From the NCBI GenBank assembly GCA_039583345.1, contig JAZDSJ010000012.1, positions 62,001 to 126,000 on the forward strand: a stretch of DNA of 64,000 nt. The letters run 5' to 3'. Positions 10,324 through 19,714 of the stretch are shown one piece after another. This DNA comes from Tectiglobus diatomicola (GTDB lineage: Bacteria > Pseudomonadota > Alphaproteobacteria > Rhizobiales > Hyphomicrobiaceae). Within the stretch, counting starts at the first letter, position 1. Every line of letters starts with the position of its first letter. The notes under the pieces were generated by a model. That model was not told where the DNA came from, did not search any database, and was given only the letters and a program-made list of their open reading frames with translations. The position numbers were made by a program, and so were the translations under genes.

Positions 10324-10738
10324 ACAGTAGAAAAGCACAAATAAAACCTTTAAACTAAAAAAAATTGATGTTATTAACGGCTGCAAATATAACTTGTTTT
10401 TTTATTATCAAACTTTAAGATCATCAACATCAACTTTATAGCGCAAGCTATTTTTTATCCTCGCGACTGTCGAATCACAGTATGTTTTTTTTATGGTCAA
10501 AATAATGATTAATGTGTTTAATGAAATAAAATGTGATTTGTACTTTTGTATGATTATGATGTAATTGTGTTGTAGTGAATACAGCGTTTCAATTTGTTAT
10601 GGTGAGTGTTGAAAAGGTGATTCTGTCAGGCAAAGATAATTAATGCTTATTAAAACTTGCCCTCGACTGACATCGCAGAGCTAACCTTGTTGCTTGCTAG
10701 TTTCGCGGAGTAGACAAGCTTGAGGGACGGGGCAAAAT
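10324..10738. other. ftsZ-lpxC spacer
   Basis: The first 300 bases are AT-rich and unrecognised. The last 90 bases are clearly GC-richer and form the putative structured lpxC leader listed next. Confidence 0.5.
10656..10738 (+). promoter_or_regulatory. Putative structured 5' leader of lpxC
   Basis: CCCTCGA (10660-10666) can pair with TTGAGGG (10720-10726). In an alternative fold TTGCCC (10657-10662) pairs with GGGGCAA (10729-10735). The downstream arms include the purine-rich stretch that would serve as ribosome binding site, so the pairing could hide it. Base content is well above the surrounding spacer. This is inferred from complementarity only; no known riboswitch class is recognised. 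Confidence 0.35.
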
Positions 10739-11686
10739 ATGCCGAAAGCATTTGTCGGCGCCAGACAAACAACATTAGCTCGAGATGTAGAGCTAACTGG
10801 CGTAGGAGTACATAGCGGAGCACCTGTAAGAGTGGTGCTCCACCCAGCAGAGGCAAATACCGGTTATGTATTTATAGTTACCAAACATGGTCAAATTATA
10901 TCTGAGATTCAAAGTAATGTCAGAAATGTGAAAAATTTAACTCTATGCACTGTCATCGGTGATGAACGTGGTACAACTGTAGGTACTGTGGAACATCTTT
11001 TAGCTGCCTTGCGTGGTCTCGCGGTTGATAATTGCTACATCGAGATCGATGGCAAAGAAGTGCCTATCATGGATGGCAGTTCTGCCCGATTTATAGATGC
11101 CATCGATGAAGTTGGATTGTCGTACATCAATGCCTCACGAAAATTCATTAAAGTATTAAAACAAGTACGCGTTGATGATGGTAATTGTTGGGCAGAACTT
11201 AGTCCACACTCAGGATTTCACTTGGATGTAGAAATTGATTTTGATACACCGGTCATAGGATGCCAGCGTTTATCTTATGAAATGAACCCGGGTATTTTTC
11301 GTAACGAACTTTCTCGTGCTAGAACGTTTGGCTTTACTCGTGATGTTGAACAACTTTGGAAAGCAGGGCTTGCTCTTGGAGCGTCGTTGGAGAATTCTAT
11401 TGCGATCGGAGAAGACAAAATCATTAATCCTGAGGGTTTACGATATGATATGGAGTTTGTACGCCATAAGATGCTTGATGCGGTTGGTGACTTATCTTTG
11501 GCTGGACTACCTATGCTTTGTAAATATCGTTCCGTCCGAGGTGGCCACCGCCTAAACGCTCGTGCACTACAAAGTCTTTTTCAAGATAATACGGCATGGA
11601 CTATTGTTGAAGCACCTCGGCGCAATCGAGAAGTAGGTCTTAATACTTGGAATGATTCTCTCTCCGTTTTCGCCCTTAGTAAATAG
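10739..11686 (+). CDS. lpxC: UDP-3-O-acyl-N-acetylglucosamine deacetylase
   Basis: Zinc enzyme of the first committed step of lipid A synthesis, removing the acetyl group from UDP-3-O-acyl-GlcNAc. The zinc ligand region VEHLLAAL (His86) is present. So are MDGSSARFIDAI, ARTFGFTRDVEQLW, the RHKMLDAVGDLSLAG zinc/catalytic segment and the late histidine in GGHRLNARAL. The length of 315 residues is complete. Its position after ftsZ is the usual order. Its retention implies the cell still makes lipopolysaccharide. Confidence 0.97.
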   Translation: MPKAFVGARQTTLARDVELTGVGVHSGAPVRVVLHPAEANTGYVFIVTKHGQIISEIQSNVRNVKNLTLCTVIGDERGTTVGTVEHLLAALRGLAVDNCYIEIDGKEVPIMDGSSARFIDAIDEVGLSYINASRKFIKVLKQVRVDDGNCWAELSPHSGFHLDVEIDFDTPVIGCQRLSYEMNPGIFRNELSRARTFGFTRDVEQLWKAGLALGASLENSIAIGEDKIINPEGLRYDMEFVRHKMLDAVGDLSLAGLPMLCKYRSVRGGHRLNARALQSLFQDNTAWTIVEAPRRNREVGLNTWNDSLSVFALSK

Positions 11687-11710
11687 GTTTATTAGTTTAA
11701 AATGAATCAA

Positions 11711-11736
11711 AGGGTTAGGTATGAACTAGCCCTTTT
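11711..11736 (+). terminator. Rho-independent terminator of lpxC
   Basis: AGGGTTAG (11711-11718) pairs with CTAGCCCT (11726-11733), with one G-U, around a 7-base loop and runs into TTTT. It lies 25 bases after the lpxC stop. Confidence 0.75.
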
Positions 11737-12156
11737 ACCGCCTCTGCAGTTCCAATTAACGCCACACTTTTACCTGCAAAAAAAAGATGAGGCCTCGATA
11801 ACTATGTAAAAATTAGTTTGAGTAAATTCTTTCGTTGTCTATTCGTAAATATAAAGTACTATGTAGTAGGGTAGCTTCAAATGTTTTTAGTCGTGTAATT
11901 TTTGTGAAATTATTTGAGGATGGTAGTAGTTAAATCCTCTCATAAATAACTCATTTATTGAGGCTTCTGACATATCAGTGTCTGTATCAAAATACACGCT
12001 ACCGCTCACTACGTAAAAATTTTTGGACTATTTTCCTAAAATGACAGTTTTTTATCTTAAAAAAGTTTAAATTAAATATCAGATAAAACCTCAAGTAACC
12101 CATACATATACATCTCCAATTTTTTTGAAATTATGTATGTCACTAGCTAAGTAAAG

Positions 12157-12190
12157 AGACCTTAAAAAAACTCTCGCCAAATTAAGGTCT
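12157..12190 (-). terminator. Inverted repeat, candidate terminator of the cnoX operon
   Basis: AGACCTTAA (12157-12165) is a perfect inverted repeat of TTAAGGTCT (12182-12190) with a 16-base loop. It lies 51 bases downstream of the last gene of the minus-strand operon. No uninterrupted T run follows the stem on either strand, so the terminator role is tentative. Confidence 0.4.
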
Positions 12191-12241
12191 ACAATATCTG
12201 TATTAAATTAAACTATTACGGCTGCATTGAAAAATATCATA

Positions 12242-12496
12242 TCACGCATCTTCCTCAACAAGAACACGTGCTGCGTCCCGTACGAGCAAAGGGATACCTT
12301 CAACTATTGGATATGCTAATTGTGCCTGCCAACTTATTAGCTCAGAATTATCAGCATCATACTTTAGTGGTGATCTTGTAACTGGACATATAAGTAATTC
12401 TAATAAACGCCTGTCAGGATATTGATCCTGTTTAATGTCACAGCTTTGAGACGAGTTAGTTGAAATGGTGTGCGAATTAGTAATTTTCTTAACCAT
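12242..12496 (-). CDS. Trm112 / UPF0434 (YcaR-like) family protein
   Basis: An 84-residue protein whose C-terminal 60 residues match the Trm112-like fold: LLELLICPVTRSPLKYD, an AYPIVEGIPLLV segment and a DAARVL end. Bacterial members (YcaR/UPF0434) are small and of unclear role; the eukaryotic relative activates methyltransferases. The first 20 residues are a non-conserved Ser/Thr/Asn-rich extension. Start and upstream stop overlap as TAATG, so it is translationally coupled to the Lon-domain gene and is the last gene of a three-gene operon. Confidence 0.85.
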   Translation of the reverse strand: MVKKITNSHTISTNSSQSCDIKQDQYPDRRLLELLICPVTRSPLKYDADNSELISWQAQLAYPIVEGIPLLVRDAARVLVEEDA

Positions 12497-13206
12497 TATT
12501 GTAAACTACCTCCAGATTGATAATCGGAAGCCATCTCCATAGTTGCTAGAGTTGCTAGTATTTCGGCGCGGTGCTGCAAACTACGGGCTTCTAGCAATGC
12601 TTGCTTTTCTTCCGGACCAAAAGGACTGATTGTCGAAAGTGCATTCACAAGAAGTTCTGTTGGTGCGGCTTCAATGGCTCTCCAATCTGCCTGAAGGCTT
12701 CTAGCCTCTAGGTATGTTTTCAGAACGTCCAAAAGATGCTCGCGATCAACTGATTCCTCTCCGTGACTAGCAATAAGGTCGTCTACATAATCATCGTATG
12801 AGACCCTAAAAGTACGAAAAGGATCGGTATTTGTTTGTTCGTCTACAATTTTAAATCTTGCAACACCTGTCAGTGATATACCTATCCTGCCATCATCTAG
12901 TTCCTGGAAACTAGTTACTCTGCCAACACAACCAATCTGTTTTAAAGTAACACTACTGACATTTGTATTTTCAGGGTTAATTTCTGTTACTCGTGGCTGA
13001 ACTATACCAAGCAAACGATGATTTGAAATGACGTGGTCAATCATAGCTAAGTAACGTGGTTCAAATACATTAAGAGGCAAGGTCGCCCTTGGGAGCAAAA
13101 TCACTCCACTTAATGGAAATATGGGTATCTTATTAGAAAGATCACTAGTTCGTCGATAATCAGAAATTGGCATTCCACGGTCTCTTTGAATAGTTTGATT
13201 AGGCAA
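12496..13206 (-). CDS. Lon N-terminal (substrate-binding) domain protein
   Basis: A 236-residue protein consisting only of the LON N-terminal domain, with no ATPase or protease part. It begins KIPIFPLSGVILLPRATLP, followed by NVFEPRYLAMIDHV and the conserved GCVGRVTSF segment. Stand-alone LON-domain proteins of this size are common in alphaproteobacteria; their function is not established. The listed start is a TTG overlapping the end of the thioredoxin-like gene by 8 bases; the ATG at 13173 (MPISDYRR) is an alternative. It is the middle gene of the cnoX-LON-trm112 operon. Confidence 0.9.
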   Translation of the reverse strand: MPNQTIQRDRGMPISDYRRTSDLSNKIPIFPLSGVILLPRATLPLNVFEPRYLAMIDHVISNHRLLGIVQPRVTEINPENTNVSSVTLKQIGCVGRVTSFQELDDGRIGISLTGVARFKIVDEQTNTDPFRTFRVSYDDYVDDLIASHGEESVDREHLLDVLKTYLEARSLQADWRAIEAAPTELLVNALSTISPFGPEEKQALLEARSLQHRAEILATLATMEMASDYQSGGSLQ

Positions 13207-14110
13207 ACATCAACGATGATAGCCGTTTGCGGCCATCCAGGGTGTGAGGATCTTTAGGCCCCCACGCATCGAAAAACTGTAAAAGTTGTTTACGGGCAGC
13301 CCCTTGGTTCCAATTACGATCAAGGCGGAATAAATCTAACAACTCATCCACTGCACGTTTCTTATCACCATTTGCCGCAGCAGCTATTGCTAGTTCGAAG
13401 CGAGCTTCACTATCTGCTGGGTTGGCTTTTAGGCGGGCTTCTAAAGGGCCTAATTCTTTGGCAAAAGGAGTTTTTTCTACAAGTTCTAAAGTTGCAATAA
13501 TACTCTTCACAGAAGATAAGTGATTTTTTTCTGGTGGGATTAATGCAATTGTTTGGCGTGCGCGTTCTCTATCTCCGCTTGATAAATAGCAGTTCGCAAG
13601 GCCACACAAAGCGTCCGGATTCTGAGGTTCACTTTGCAAAATAGTAGCATATATATCAGCAGCAATTTGCAAATTACCAACTCCTAATGCCTCTTCGGCC
13701 TGAGTCAACTTACCTTTAAGCTCGGATTTCATATCCGGCTCTATTGCACGATCTATAAACTCTCGTATTGCACTTTCAGGTTGTATACCCATAAACCCAT
13801 CAATTGGCTGTCCATTTCGAAAAGCATAAACTGTAGGCAGTGACTGTACTCGCAGCTGACCAGCTATTGCTGGATGCTCGTCGATGTTTAATTTTACTAG
13901 TTTAACTTTTCCCACATAAGTTGCAACGACACTTTCAAGTATTGGCGTTAACTGCTTACAAGGGCTACACCACTTTGCCCAAAAGTCTACTAGTATAAGG
14001 CACCTTCGTGACGCTTCGATAACGTCATTGCTAAAGGCTGATGTGCTGGTGTCTTTTACGCTTTGTGAAATTGTATCTAATGTTGATTCGGAACTGGAAA
14101 TAACGCTCAT
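13199..14110 (-). CDS. Thioredoxin-fold co-chaperone, CnoX/YbbN family
   Basis: A 303-residue cytoplasmic protein. The N-terminal thioredoxin domain (about 30-130) has the active site WCSPC (Cys48 and Cys51), and the tetratricopeptide-like C-terminal half (about 135-290) contains NPDALCGLANCYL. This is the CnoX/YbbN architecture, a holdase that protects proteins from oxidative aggregation and hands them to GroEL or DnaK. Its two-cysteine motif is intact, unlike E. coli CnoX. GGAG lies 8 bases before the ATG. It is first of three overlapping genes; the order matches that seen in many alphaproteobacteria. Confidence 0.92.
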   Translation of the reverse strand: MSVISSSESTLDTISQSVKDTSTSAFSNDVIEASRRCLILVDFWAKWCSPCKQLTPILESVVATYVGKVKLVKLNIDEHPAIAGQLRVQSLPTVYAFRNGQPIDGFMGIQPESAIREFIDRAIEPDMKSELKGKLTQAEEALGVGNLQIAADIYATILQSEPQNPDALCGLANCYLSSGDRERARQTIALIPPEKNHLSSVKSIIATLELVEKTPFAKELGPLEARLKANPADSEARFELAIAAAANGDKKRAVDELLDLFRLDRNWNQGAARKQLLQFFDAWGPKDPHTLDGRKRLSSLMFA

Positions 14111-14800
14111 TCTTGTTTCTCCATTGCGTTACGTCAAACAATTATTAGAAAATGTGAGCTAGTAGACAACAAAAGCAGACGAATCTCAGCATCAGTTCAC
14201 TAATATCATACTTTTAGATAAATAATAATGCCATAATCTTGATTGTCTGGCCACAGCTTCTTGTTACTAAGTGTCAGACCTAAAAGCTACAGAAGCTCTC
14301 AGCTCAATAATGAGCTTGTGAAGATTTGATTAATGCCTGCTACTCGTTGAGAAGATGATGGCAACTTTTTGTGGTTGCATTTCAATATTTCCTACATCTA
14401 ACTTATTAATGCAAACCGTATTTGAACAGAACCTTAAGATAACCACTCAAACTCATATTTATTCAGCTTTTACTCAAAGTTATGATCACATAACCTAACA
14501 AAGTAATATGTTTTATTATTCGTGTAATTAAGTGTTTATCAATATCCAACAAGCACCTACTTCTGATCATATTTCATGTAAATCAATATTAATGCATCCA
14601 ACATTCAGTTGTGACTCAATAACGTAAATGTCTTTTCCAGAAGTCTAAGGTATGATCTTAGAAATCAGAATCTGTCTATAGAACGAATAATATTTGTTAC
14701 GCTACATTGCATAATGTTTATGAGATTCTAACCAAACTTATATTACTGTGTTGACATCTAATTTTAATATGCATAATTTTATATTGCTAGTAGAAGTATA
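14111..14800. other. Divergent spacer between cnoX-like gene and glycine riboswitch
   Basis: AT-rich; must hold the promoters for the minus-strand cnoX operon and the plus-strand gcv operon. A TTGACA near 14750 followed by TATAAT-like sequence near 14770 would suit the riboswitch transcript. No genes are seen. Confidence 0.45.
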
Positions 14801-15025
14801 CGGGAGAGTCACAATTATAATCACAATTTTTTTATAATTAATTGTTGTGACGCCGAAGGAGCAACCGCCCCGGAAACTCTCAGGCAAACGGACCGTAGTT
14901 ACTGATAGCACTCTGGAAAGAGATTGAAGTGTTTACCATAAGATCCACCGAAGGGGTCAACACAGCCTTTACAGAACACTAATACAGGCTGCTTAAATCT
15001 CTCAGGTTCCGCGACAGAGGGGGCT
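14801..15025 (+). promoter_or_regulatory. Tandem glycine riboswitch
   Basis: Two glycine aptamers in a row. Aptamer 1 (about 14801-14900) opens with GGGAGAG, has GACGCCGAAGGAGCAA and CCGGAAACTCTCAGG, and closes with GGACCG. Aptamer 2 (about 14910-15025) has ACTCTGGAAAGAG, CACCGAAGGGGTCAA and AATCTCTCAGG, and closes with GACAGAGGGGG. These are the conserved blocks of the class. It binds glycine and normally turns on the glycine cleavage genes when glycine is abundant. gcvT starts about 50 bases later. Confidence 0.95.
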
Positions 15026-15077
15026 TAAAATGCACATACTTTTGTGTGGCTTTCACTTCGTTAACAGGTAACCTGAA

Positions 15078-16220
15078 ATGGTAATGGCAACCAAAGTTTC
15101 ACTTAAACGCACGCCACTTTATCACGCACATGTTTCTTCGGGTGCTAAAATTATGCCCTTTGCCGGTTACGAGATGCCATTACACTATCATGGTGGTATA
15201 ATTGAGGAACACAACTGGACTAGAAAAAATGCTGGTCTTTTCGATGTTGGTCATATGGGCGTTGCTAGAATTTTAGATAAAAGCGGATCACATGATCGCG
15301 CAGCCCAAGCTATAGAGAAACTTGTTCCCGCTGACATTCAAGAGCTTCCTCCAGGTTTTCAACGTTATACACAATTAACAAACACAGATGGTGGAATTCT
15401 CGATGACCTTATTATTTCTCGGTCACCCGATAGAAAACATGAGGGAATGCTCACTCTCGTATTAAATGCAGCACGTAAAAATCTTGACTATGCGCACATT
15501 GATTCTTATTTACCCACGGGTGTAAAATTGCAACCTCTTTCAGACTTCATGTTGCTTGCATTACAGGGGCCAGCGGCATCTGATGTAATAAAAAGTTACG
15601 ATATACGTGCTGATAGCATGAGATTCATGAGTGTTGCTACAATCACAATAGCTGGTACTCAGATCCAGCTTAGTCGTTCCGGATATACAGGTGAAGATGG
15701 ATTTGAACTATTGGTTCCAACAGAGAAGGCAATCGAAATTTGGGAAAGTATATCGAGCGATCCGCGCGTGAAACCAATTGGTCTTGGTGCGCGCAACTGT
15801 CTGCGTTTAGAGGCTGGGCTTTGTCTATATGGCCACGATTTAGATGAGACAACTTCCCCTGTCGAAGCTTGCTTAACTTGGTCGATTCAAAAAACTCGCA
15901 GGCAAAAAGGCGGGTTTCTCGGAGAGAGACGAATTCTCGATGAAATTAGAGTTGGCCCCCAACGCAAGCGGGTTGGACTCATGTCCTCACATCAGGCATT
16001 AGCTCGAGAAGGCACCCCAATTCATGATGTTTCTGGAAAATTGCGTGGTAGCGTTACGTCTGGAAGTTACGGCCCAACTGTAGCTGGTCCTGTGGCTATG
16101 GGATATATCCAGGCGTGCAATTCGGAAGTAGGTACTGATGTTTTTCTTATGATTCGTGGCAAGGCCTGCGCAGCAAAAGTGGTAGCTTTACCATTCGTTC
16201 ATCATCACTATAAACGTTAA
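15078..16220 (+). CDS. gcvT: Glycine cleavage system T protein (aminomethyltransferase)
   Basis: Transfers the aminomethyl group from the H protein to tetrahydrofolate, giving methylene-THF and ammonia. It has the family N-terminus RTPLYHAHVSSGAKIMPFAG, the GLFDVGHMGV segment, SGYTGEDGFELLV, and the folate-domain segment GLGARNCLRLEAGLCLYGHD. The length of 380 residues is normal. No strong ribosome binding site precedes either ATG (15078 or 15084). It is the first gene of gcvT-gcvH-gcvPA-gcvPB under the glycine riboswitch. Confidence 0.97.
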   Translation: MVMATKVSLKRTPLYHAHVSSGAKIMPFAGYEMPLHYHGGIIEEHNWTRKNAGLFDVGHMGVARILDKSGSHDRAAQAIEKLVPADIQELPPGFQRYTQLTNTDGGILDDLIISRSPDRKHEGMLTLVLNAARKNLDYAHIDSYLPTGVKLQPLSDFMLLALQGPAASDVIKSYDIRADSMRFMSVATITIAGTQIQLSRSGYTGEDGFELLVPTEKAIEIWESISSDPRVKPIGLGARNCLRLEAGLCLYGHDLDETTSPVEACLTWSIQKTRRQKGGFLGERRILDEIRVGPQRKRVGLMSSHQALAREGTPIHDVSGKLRGSVTSGSYGPTVAGPVAMGYIQACNSEVGTDVFLMIRGKACAAKVVALPFVHHHYKR

Positions 16221-16310
16221 TGCACATTACTTAATATTGTATGTAACAAAATTAAAAAACTATATACTCTTACAAAAATATTATTACTCATCAAAAAGGA
16301 TTCAGCCGTT

Positions 16311-16688
16311 ATGGCTCAGGATTATTTTTCAAAAGACCACGAGTATGCACGAGTGGATGGAGGTATAGCAACCATAGGCATAACAATGTATGCACAAAGG
16401 CAACTTGGCGACGTTGTTTATGTCGAAGTGCCTGAACTTGGTCGGAAGGTAAGTGCCGGCGAAGTAATAGCGGTTGTTGAAAGCGTAAAGACGGCAAGTG
16501 AAATCTATGCTCCTATTGCAGGTGAGGTGCTTGAGGTGAATTCTGATTTGGAAGACAATCCTGCCCTTGTTAACGATGATGCGGAAGGCTCAGCTTGGTT
16601 TTTTAAACTCAAAATTGCAGATCCGGATCAGCTTTCATTGCTTATGTCACGTACTGATTATGATAAGCTCACATTAGAGAATAGCTAA
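16311..16688 (+). CDS. gcvH: Glycine cleavage system H protein
   Basis: Lipoyl carrier shuttling the aminomethyl intermediate between P and T proteins. The lipoylation site ESVKTAS places the modified lysine at residue 60, and the family segment RQLGDVVYVEVPELG is present. The length of 125 residues is typical. AAGGA lies upstream of the ATG. There are 90 bases after gcvT; its stop overlaps the gcvPA start as TAATG. Confidence 0.97.
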   Translation: MAQDYFSKDHEYARVDGGIATIGITMYAQRQLGDVVYVEVPELGRKVSAGEVIAVVESVKTASEIYAPIAGEVLEVNSDLEDNPALVNDDAEGSAWFFKLKIADPDQLSLLMSRTDYDKLTLENS

Positions 16689-18037
16689 TGCGTTATCTAC
16701 CTCTTAATTCTCATGACCGAGATGAAATGTTAAAAAGTATTGGTGTCAGTAATCACGATGAACTGTTTGCTGATATTCCGTACGACAAATACCTTCACGA
16801 TTTAGTGGATCTTCCGCTAGGAAAGACTGAATTCGAAGTTGAAAAAGAAATGAACTTGTTGGCATCTCAATCCACGCCAGCAGGCAGCGTACCATTTTTC
16901 ATCGGCTGTGGTGTTTATCGTCATCACGTCCCAGCGACAGTCGACCATTTAATTCAACGTTCCGAGTTCTTGACATCCTATACACCATATCAGCCCGAAA
17001 TATCCCAGGGTACACTGCAAACACTATTTGAATTTCAAACTCAAGTCGCACTACTCACAGGCATGGAAATCTCCAATTGTTCTATGTATGATGGCTCAAC
17101 AGCTTCAGCAGAAGCTATATTGATGGCTAATAGAATTACTAAACGCAGTAAGGTATTGGTTTCAGGAAACTTACATCCTCATTACAGAGAACTTATAAAA
17201 ACTTTGGTAAAATACAATAACGCTGAGGCAAATATACTGCACTCTATGCCAGGTAACCAAGAAGCTATTATCGATAAAATAGATAACAACACATCATGTG
17301 TTGTGATGCAGTTCCCAGATTTTTACGGTCAACTTTATGATCTTAAACCAATTGCAGATGCTACTCATGACGCGGGTGCGTTATTCGTCGTTGTTGTAAC
17401 GGAAATTATTGCGCTGGGCTTGTTGCAATCACCTGGTGCGATGGGTGCGGACATTGTTGCTGCTGAAGGACAATCAATAGGTAACGGACTTAATTTTGGG
17501 GGGCCACATATTGGCCTACTTGCTACTCATAAAAAACATATGCGACAAATGCCAGGACGCATTTGCGGTGAGACACTAGATGCTGATGGTCGACGCGGAT
17601 TTGTGCTGACTCTTTCAACACGTGAACAACATATTAGACGTGAAAATGCGACCAGTAATATTTGTACCAACTCAGGTCTGTCCGCATTAGCGTTCACAAT
17701 ACATTTATCATTGCTTGGGCAGAAGGGATTGAAAAGGTTAGCTGAACTCAATCATTCAAATGCGGTATTGCTTGCTGACGCTTTGGCTAAAATCGAAGGC
17801 GTAGAAGTTATAAATACAGCATTTTTTAATGAATTCACGATCCGATTTGCTAATAATGTCGCTTGCGATATTGTTGAGGCGTTAGCAGCAAGAAAGATAC
17901 TTTGTGGCGTGCCTGTTTCGCGCTTTGAGCCAGATAAACCAGAGTTTTCTGATCTTATGATAGTTGCTACAACAGAGACAAATACAGCATCAGAACGTCA
18001 GATATACGTAGATCATTTAAAGGAAGTGCTGCTATGA
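16688..18037 (+). CDS. gcvPA: Glycine dehydrogenase (decarboxylating) subunit 1
   Basis: N-terminal half of the split P protein, which decarboxylates glycine with PLP and loads the H protein. At 449 residues it matches the two-subunit type. Recognisable segments are FIGCGVYRHHVPATVDHL, TPYQPEISQGTLQTLFEFQT, NCSMYDGSTASAEA and GGPHIGLLATH. It has no PLP lysine, as expected; that is on subunit 2. It overlaps gcvH by one base and gcvPB by four (ATGA), so the genes are translationally coupled. Confidence 0.96.
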   Translation: MRYLPLNSHDRDEMLKSIGVSNHDELFADIPYDKYLHDLVDLPLGKTEFEVEKEMNLLASQSTPAGSVPFFIGCGVYRHHVPATVDHLIQRSEFLTSYTPYQPEISQGTLQTLFEFQTQVALLTGMEISNCSMYDGSTASAEAILMANRITKRSKVLVSGNLHPHYRELIKTLVKYNNAEANILHSMPGNQEAIIDKIDNNTSCVVMQFPDFYGQLYDLKPIADATHDAGALFVVVVTEIIALGLLQSPGAMGADIVAAEGQSIGNGLNFGGPHIGLLATHKKHMRQMPGRICGETLDADGRRGFVLTLSTREQHIRRENATSNICTNSGLSALAFTIHLSLLGQKGLKRLAELNHSNAVLLADALAKIEGVEVINTAFFNEFTIRFANNVACDIVEALAARKILCGVPVSRFEPDKPEFSDLMIVATTETNTASERQIYVDHLKEVLL

Positions 18038-19593
18038 GTATGAATTCTCAAAGTCGTCTTAGTAGACTTCTCATAAAAAAAAATAATACTTCATCATCAT
18101 TAACGCTTTCAAGAAATAAAGGACTTGACTTAGAAGAGGGTTTAATCTTCGAGTTGCCTAGTAACCTACATAAGACTGGCGTCGATGTACCTGCACCAAA
18201 AACAACTAAGAAAAGGCTTGGGGGATTAGAACGTCGGGGAGATATTGGGCTTCCAGGGCTTAGTGAGCCTGAAGTTATGCGTCATTATGTACGTTTGTCG
18301 CGCAAAAACTATGCTATCGACATGGGATTATATCCGCTGGGATCCTGCACTATGAAGCATAATCCACGATTAAATGAGAAAATCGCACGGCTTCCTGGCT
18401 TTACTGACATACACCCTATGCAGCCAGAATCAACCGTACAAGGTGCGTTTTCTTTAATGCAAACGCTTGCAAGTTACCTTCTCGAATTAACCGGCATGTC
18501 TAGCGTCGCACTTAGCCCTAAAGCTGGAGCGCACGGTGAATTGTGTGGTATGCTTGCTATTAAAGCAGCACACAATGCAGCCGGGAGTAAACGCAACGTT
18601 GTTTTGGTACCTGCTTCAGCGCACGGAACGAACCCTGCAACCGCAGCATTTATGGGATACAAAGTCAAAACGCTACCAACTTGTGCGACTGGAGTTTTGT
18701 CTGTTGCAGCTGTTCGAGCAGAGCTCGACGATAGTGTCGCCGCAATCATGCTAACTAATCCAAATACTTGCGGACTTTTCGAGCCTGAAATAGTAGCAAT
18801 AGCAGATGCAGTGCATGATGCAGGAGCATACTTTTATTGCGATGGTGCAAATTTTAATGCAATTGTCGGCAAAGTACGTCCGGGTGATTTAGGTGTTGAT
18901 GCTATGCATATTAATTTGCATAAGACATTTTCAACACCACATGGCGGAGGTGGTCCAGGAGCCGGCCCCGTCGTTCTATCAGAAGCCCTTTCACGTTATG
19001 CTCCTCTCCCCTACATAAAACGCGATAGCCATGGCTTTCGATTGGTTGAGAATCAGTCAGATGCCGAGTTAGACGGGAATGCACCACTGGGTCGTTTGAC
19101 GGCTTTTCATGGTCAAATGGGAATGTTTGTCAGAGCTCTGGCCTACATGCTAAGTCATGGTAGTGACGGTATGCGTCAAGCAAGCGAAGATGCTGTTTTG
19201 AATGCTAATTACGTCCGCGCATGTTTAAGAGACGTCTTCACACAACCATTCGGAGATAAGGTGTGCATGCATGAAGTTTTATTCGATGATAAATTTCTAG
19301 AAAATAGCAGTGTAAGCACACTTGATTTCGCTAAAGCGATGATTGACGAGGGCTATCACCCCATGACCATCTATTTTCCGTTGGTTGTGAGTGGAGCTAT
19401 GCTTATAGAACCTACAGAATCTGAATCAAAAGCTGATTTAGATCAGTTTATAGCGACATTGCGAGCGCTAGCTATAGAAGCTAAGTCTGGAATTGCCGAA
19501 CGATTTTTCAATGCACCACTCCATACTCCCCGTAGACGCCTCAATGAGACGACTGCAGCTAGAAAACCTCGCCTAACGTGGCAGCCACAATAA
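18034..19593 (+). CDS. gcvPB: Glycine dehydrogenase (decarboxylating) subunit 2
   Basis: PLP-carrying half of the split P protein. The cofactor lysine is Lys297 in HINLHKTFSTPHGGGGPG. Other family segments are LGSCTMKHNPRLNEK, SPKAGAHGEL, PASAHGTNPATA and FYCDGANFNA. The length of 519 residues is normal. It is the last gene of the gcv operon; lpd for the L protein is not in the window. A short AT-only hairpin with a T run follows. Confidence 0.97.
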   Translation: MSMNSQSRLSRLLIKKNNTSSSLTLSRNKGLDLEEGLIFELPSNLHKTGVDVPAPKTTKKRLGGLERRGDIGLPGLSEPEVMRHYVRLSRKNYAIDMGLYPLGSCTMKHNPRLNEKIARLPGFTDIHPMQPESTVQGAFSLMQTLASYLLELTGMSSVALSPKAGAHGELCGMLAIKAAHNAAGSKRNVVLVPASAHGTNPATAAFMGYKVKTLPTCATGVLSVAAVRAELDDSVAAIMLTNPNTCGLFEPEIVAIADAVHDAGAYFYCDGANFNAIVGKVRPGDLGVDAMHINLHKTFSTPHGGGGPGAGPVVLSEALSRYAPLPYIKRDSHGFRLVENQSDAELDGNAPLGRLTAFHGQMGMFVRALAYMLSHGSDGMRQASEDAVLNANYVRACLRDVFTQPFGDKVCMHEVLFDDKFLENSSVSTLDFAKAMIDEGYHPMTIYFPLVVSGAMLIEPTESESKADLDQFIATLRALAIEAKSGIAERFFNAPLHTPRRRLNETTAARKPRLTWQPQ

Positions 19594-19606
19594 TCTTAAA
19601 TTTACC

Positions 19607-19630
19607 AGTTTAATAAATTAAACTTTTCTT
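19607..19630 (+). terminator. AT-rich hairpin after the gcv operon
   Basis: AGTTTAAT (19607-19614) and ATTAAACT (19617-19624) are perfect complements and are followed by TTTCTT. The stem is mostly A-T, so it would be weak. It lies 14 bases after the gcvPB stop. Confidence 0.45.
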
Positions 19631-19714
19631 CCAAAAACAAGAAACTTCTGTCCCTACGTTTCTTAGATATTAACCACTTGTTGTATTTGTTATGTACTAC
19701 GACAGGCACATTAA

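Larger units (their letters stand above)
11687..12241. other. lpxC / trm112-like convergent spacer
   Basis: Holds the lpxC terminator (11711-11736) and a long inverted repeat (12157-12190), both listed separately. Nothing else is recognised. Confidence 0.5.
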
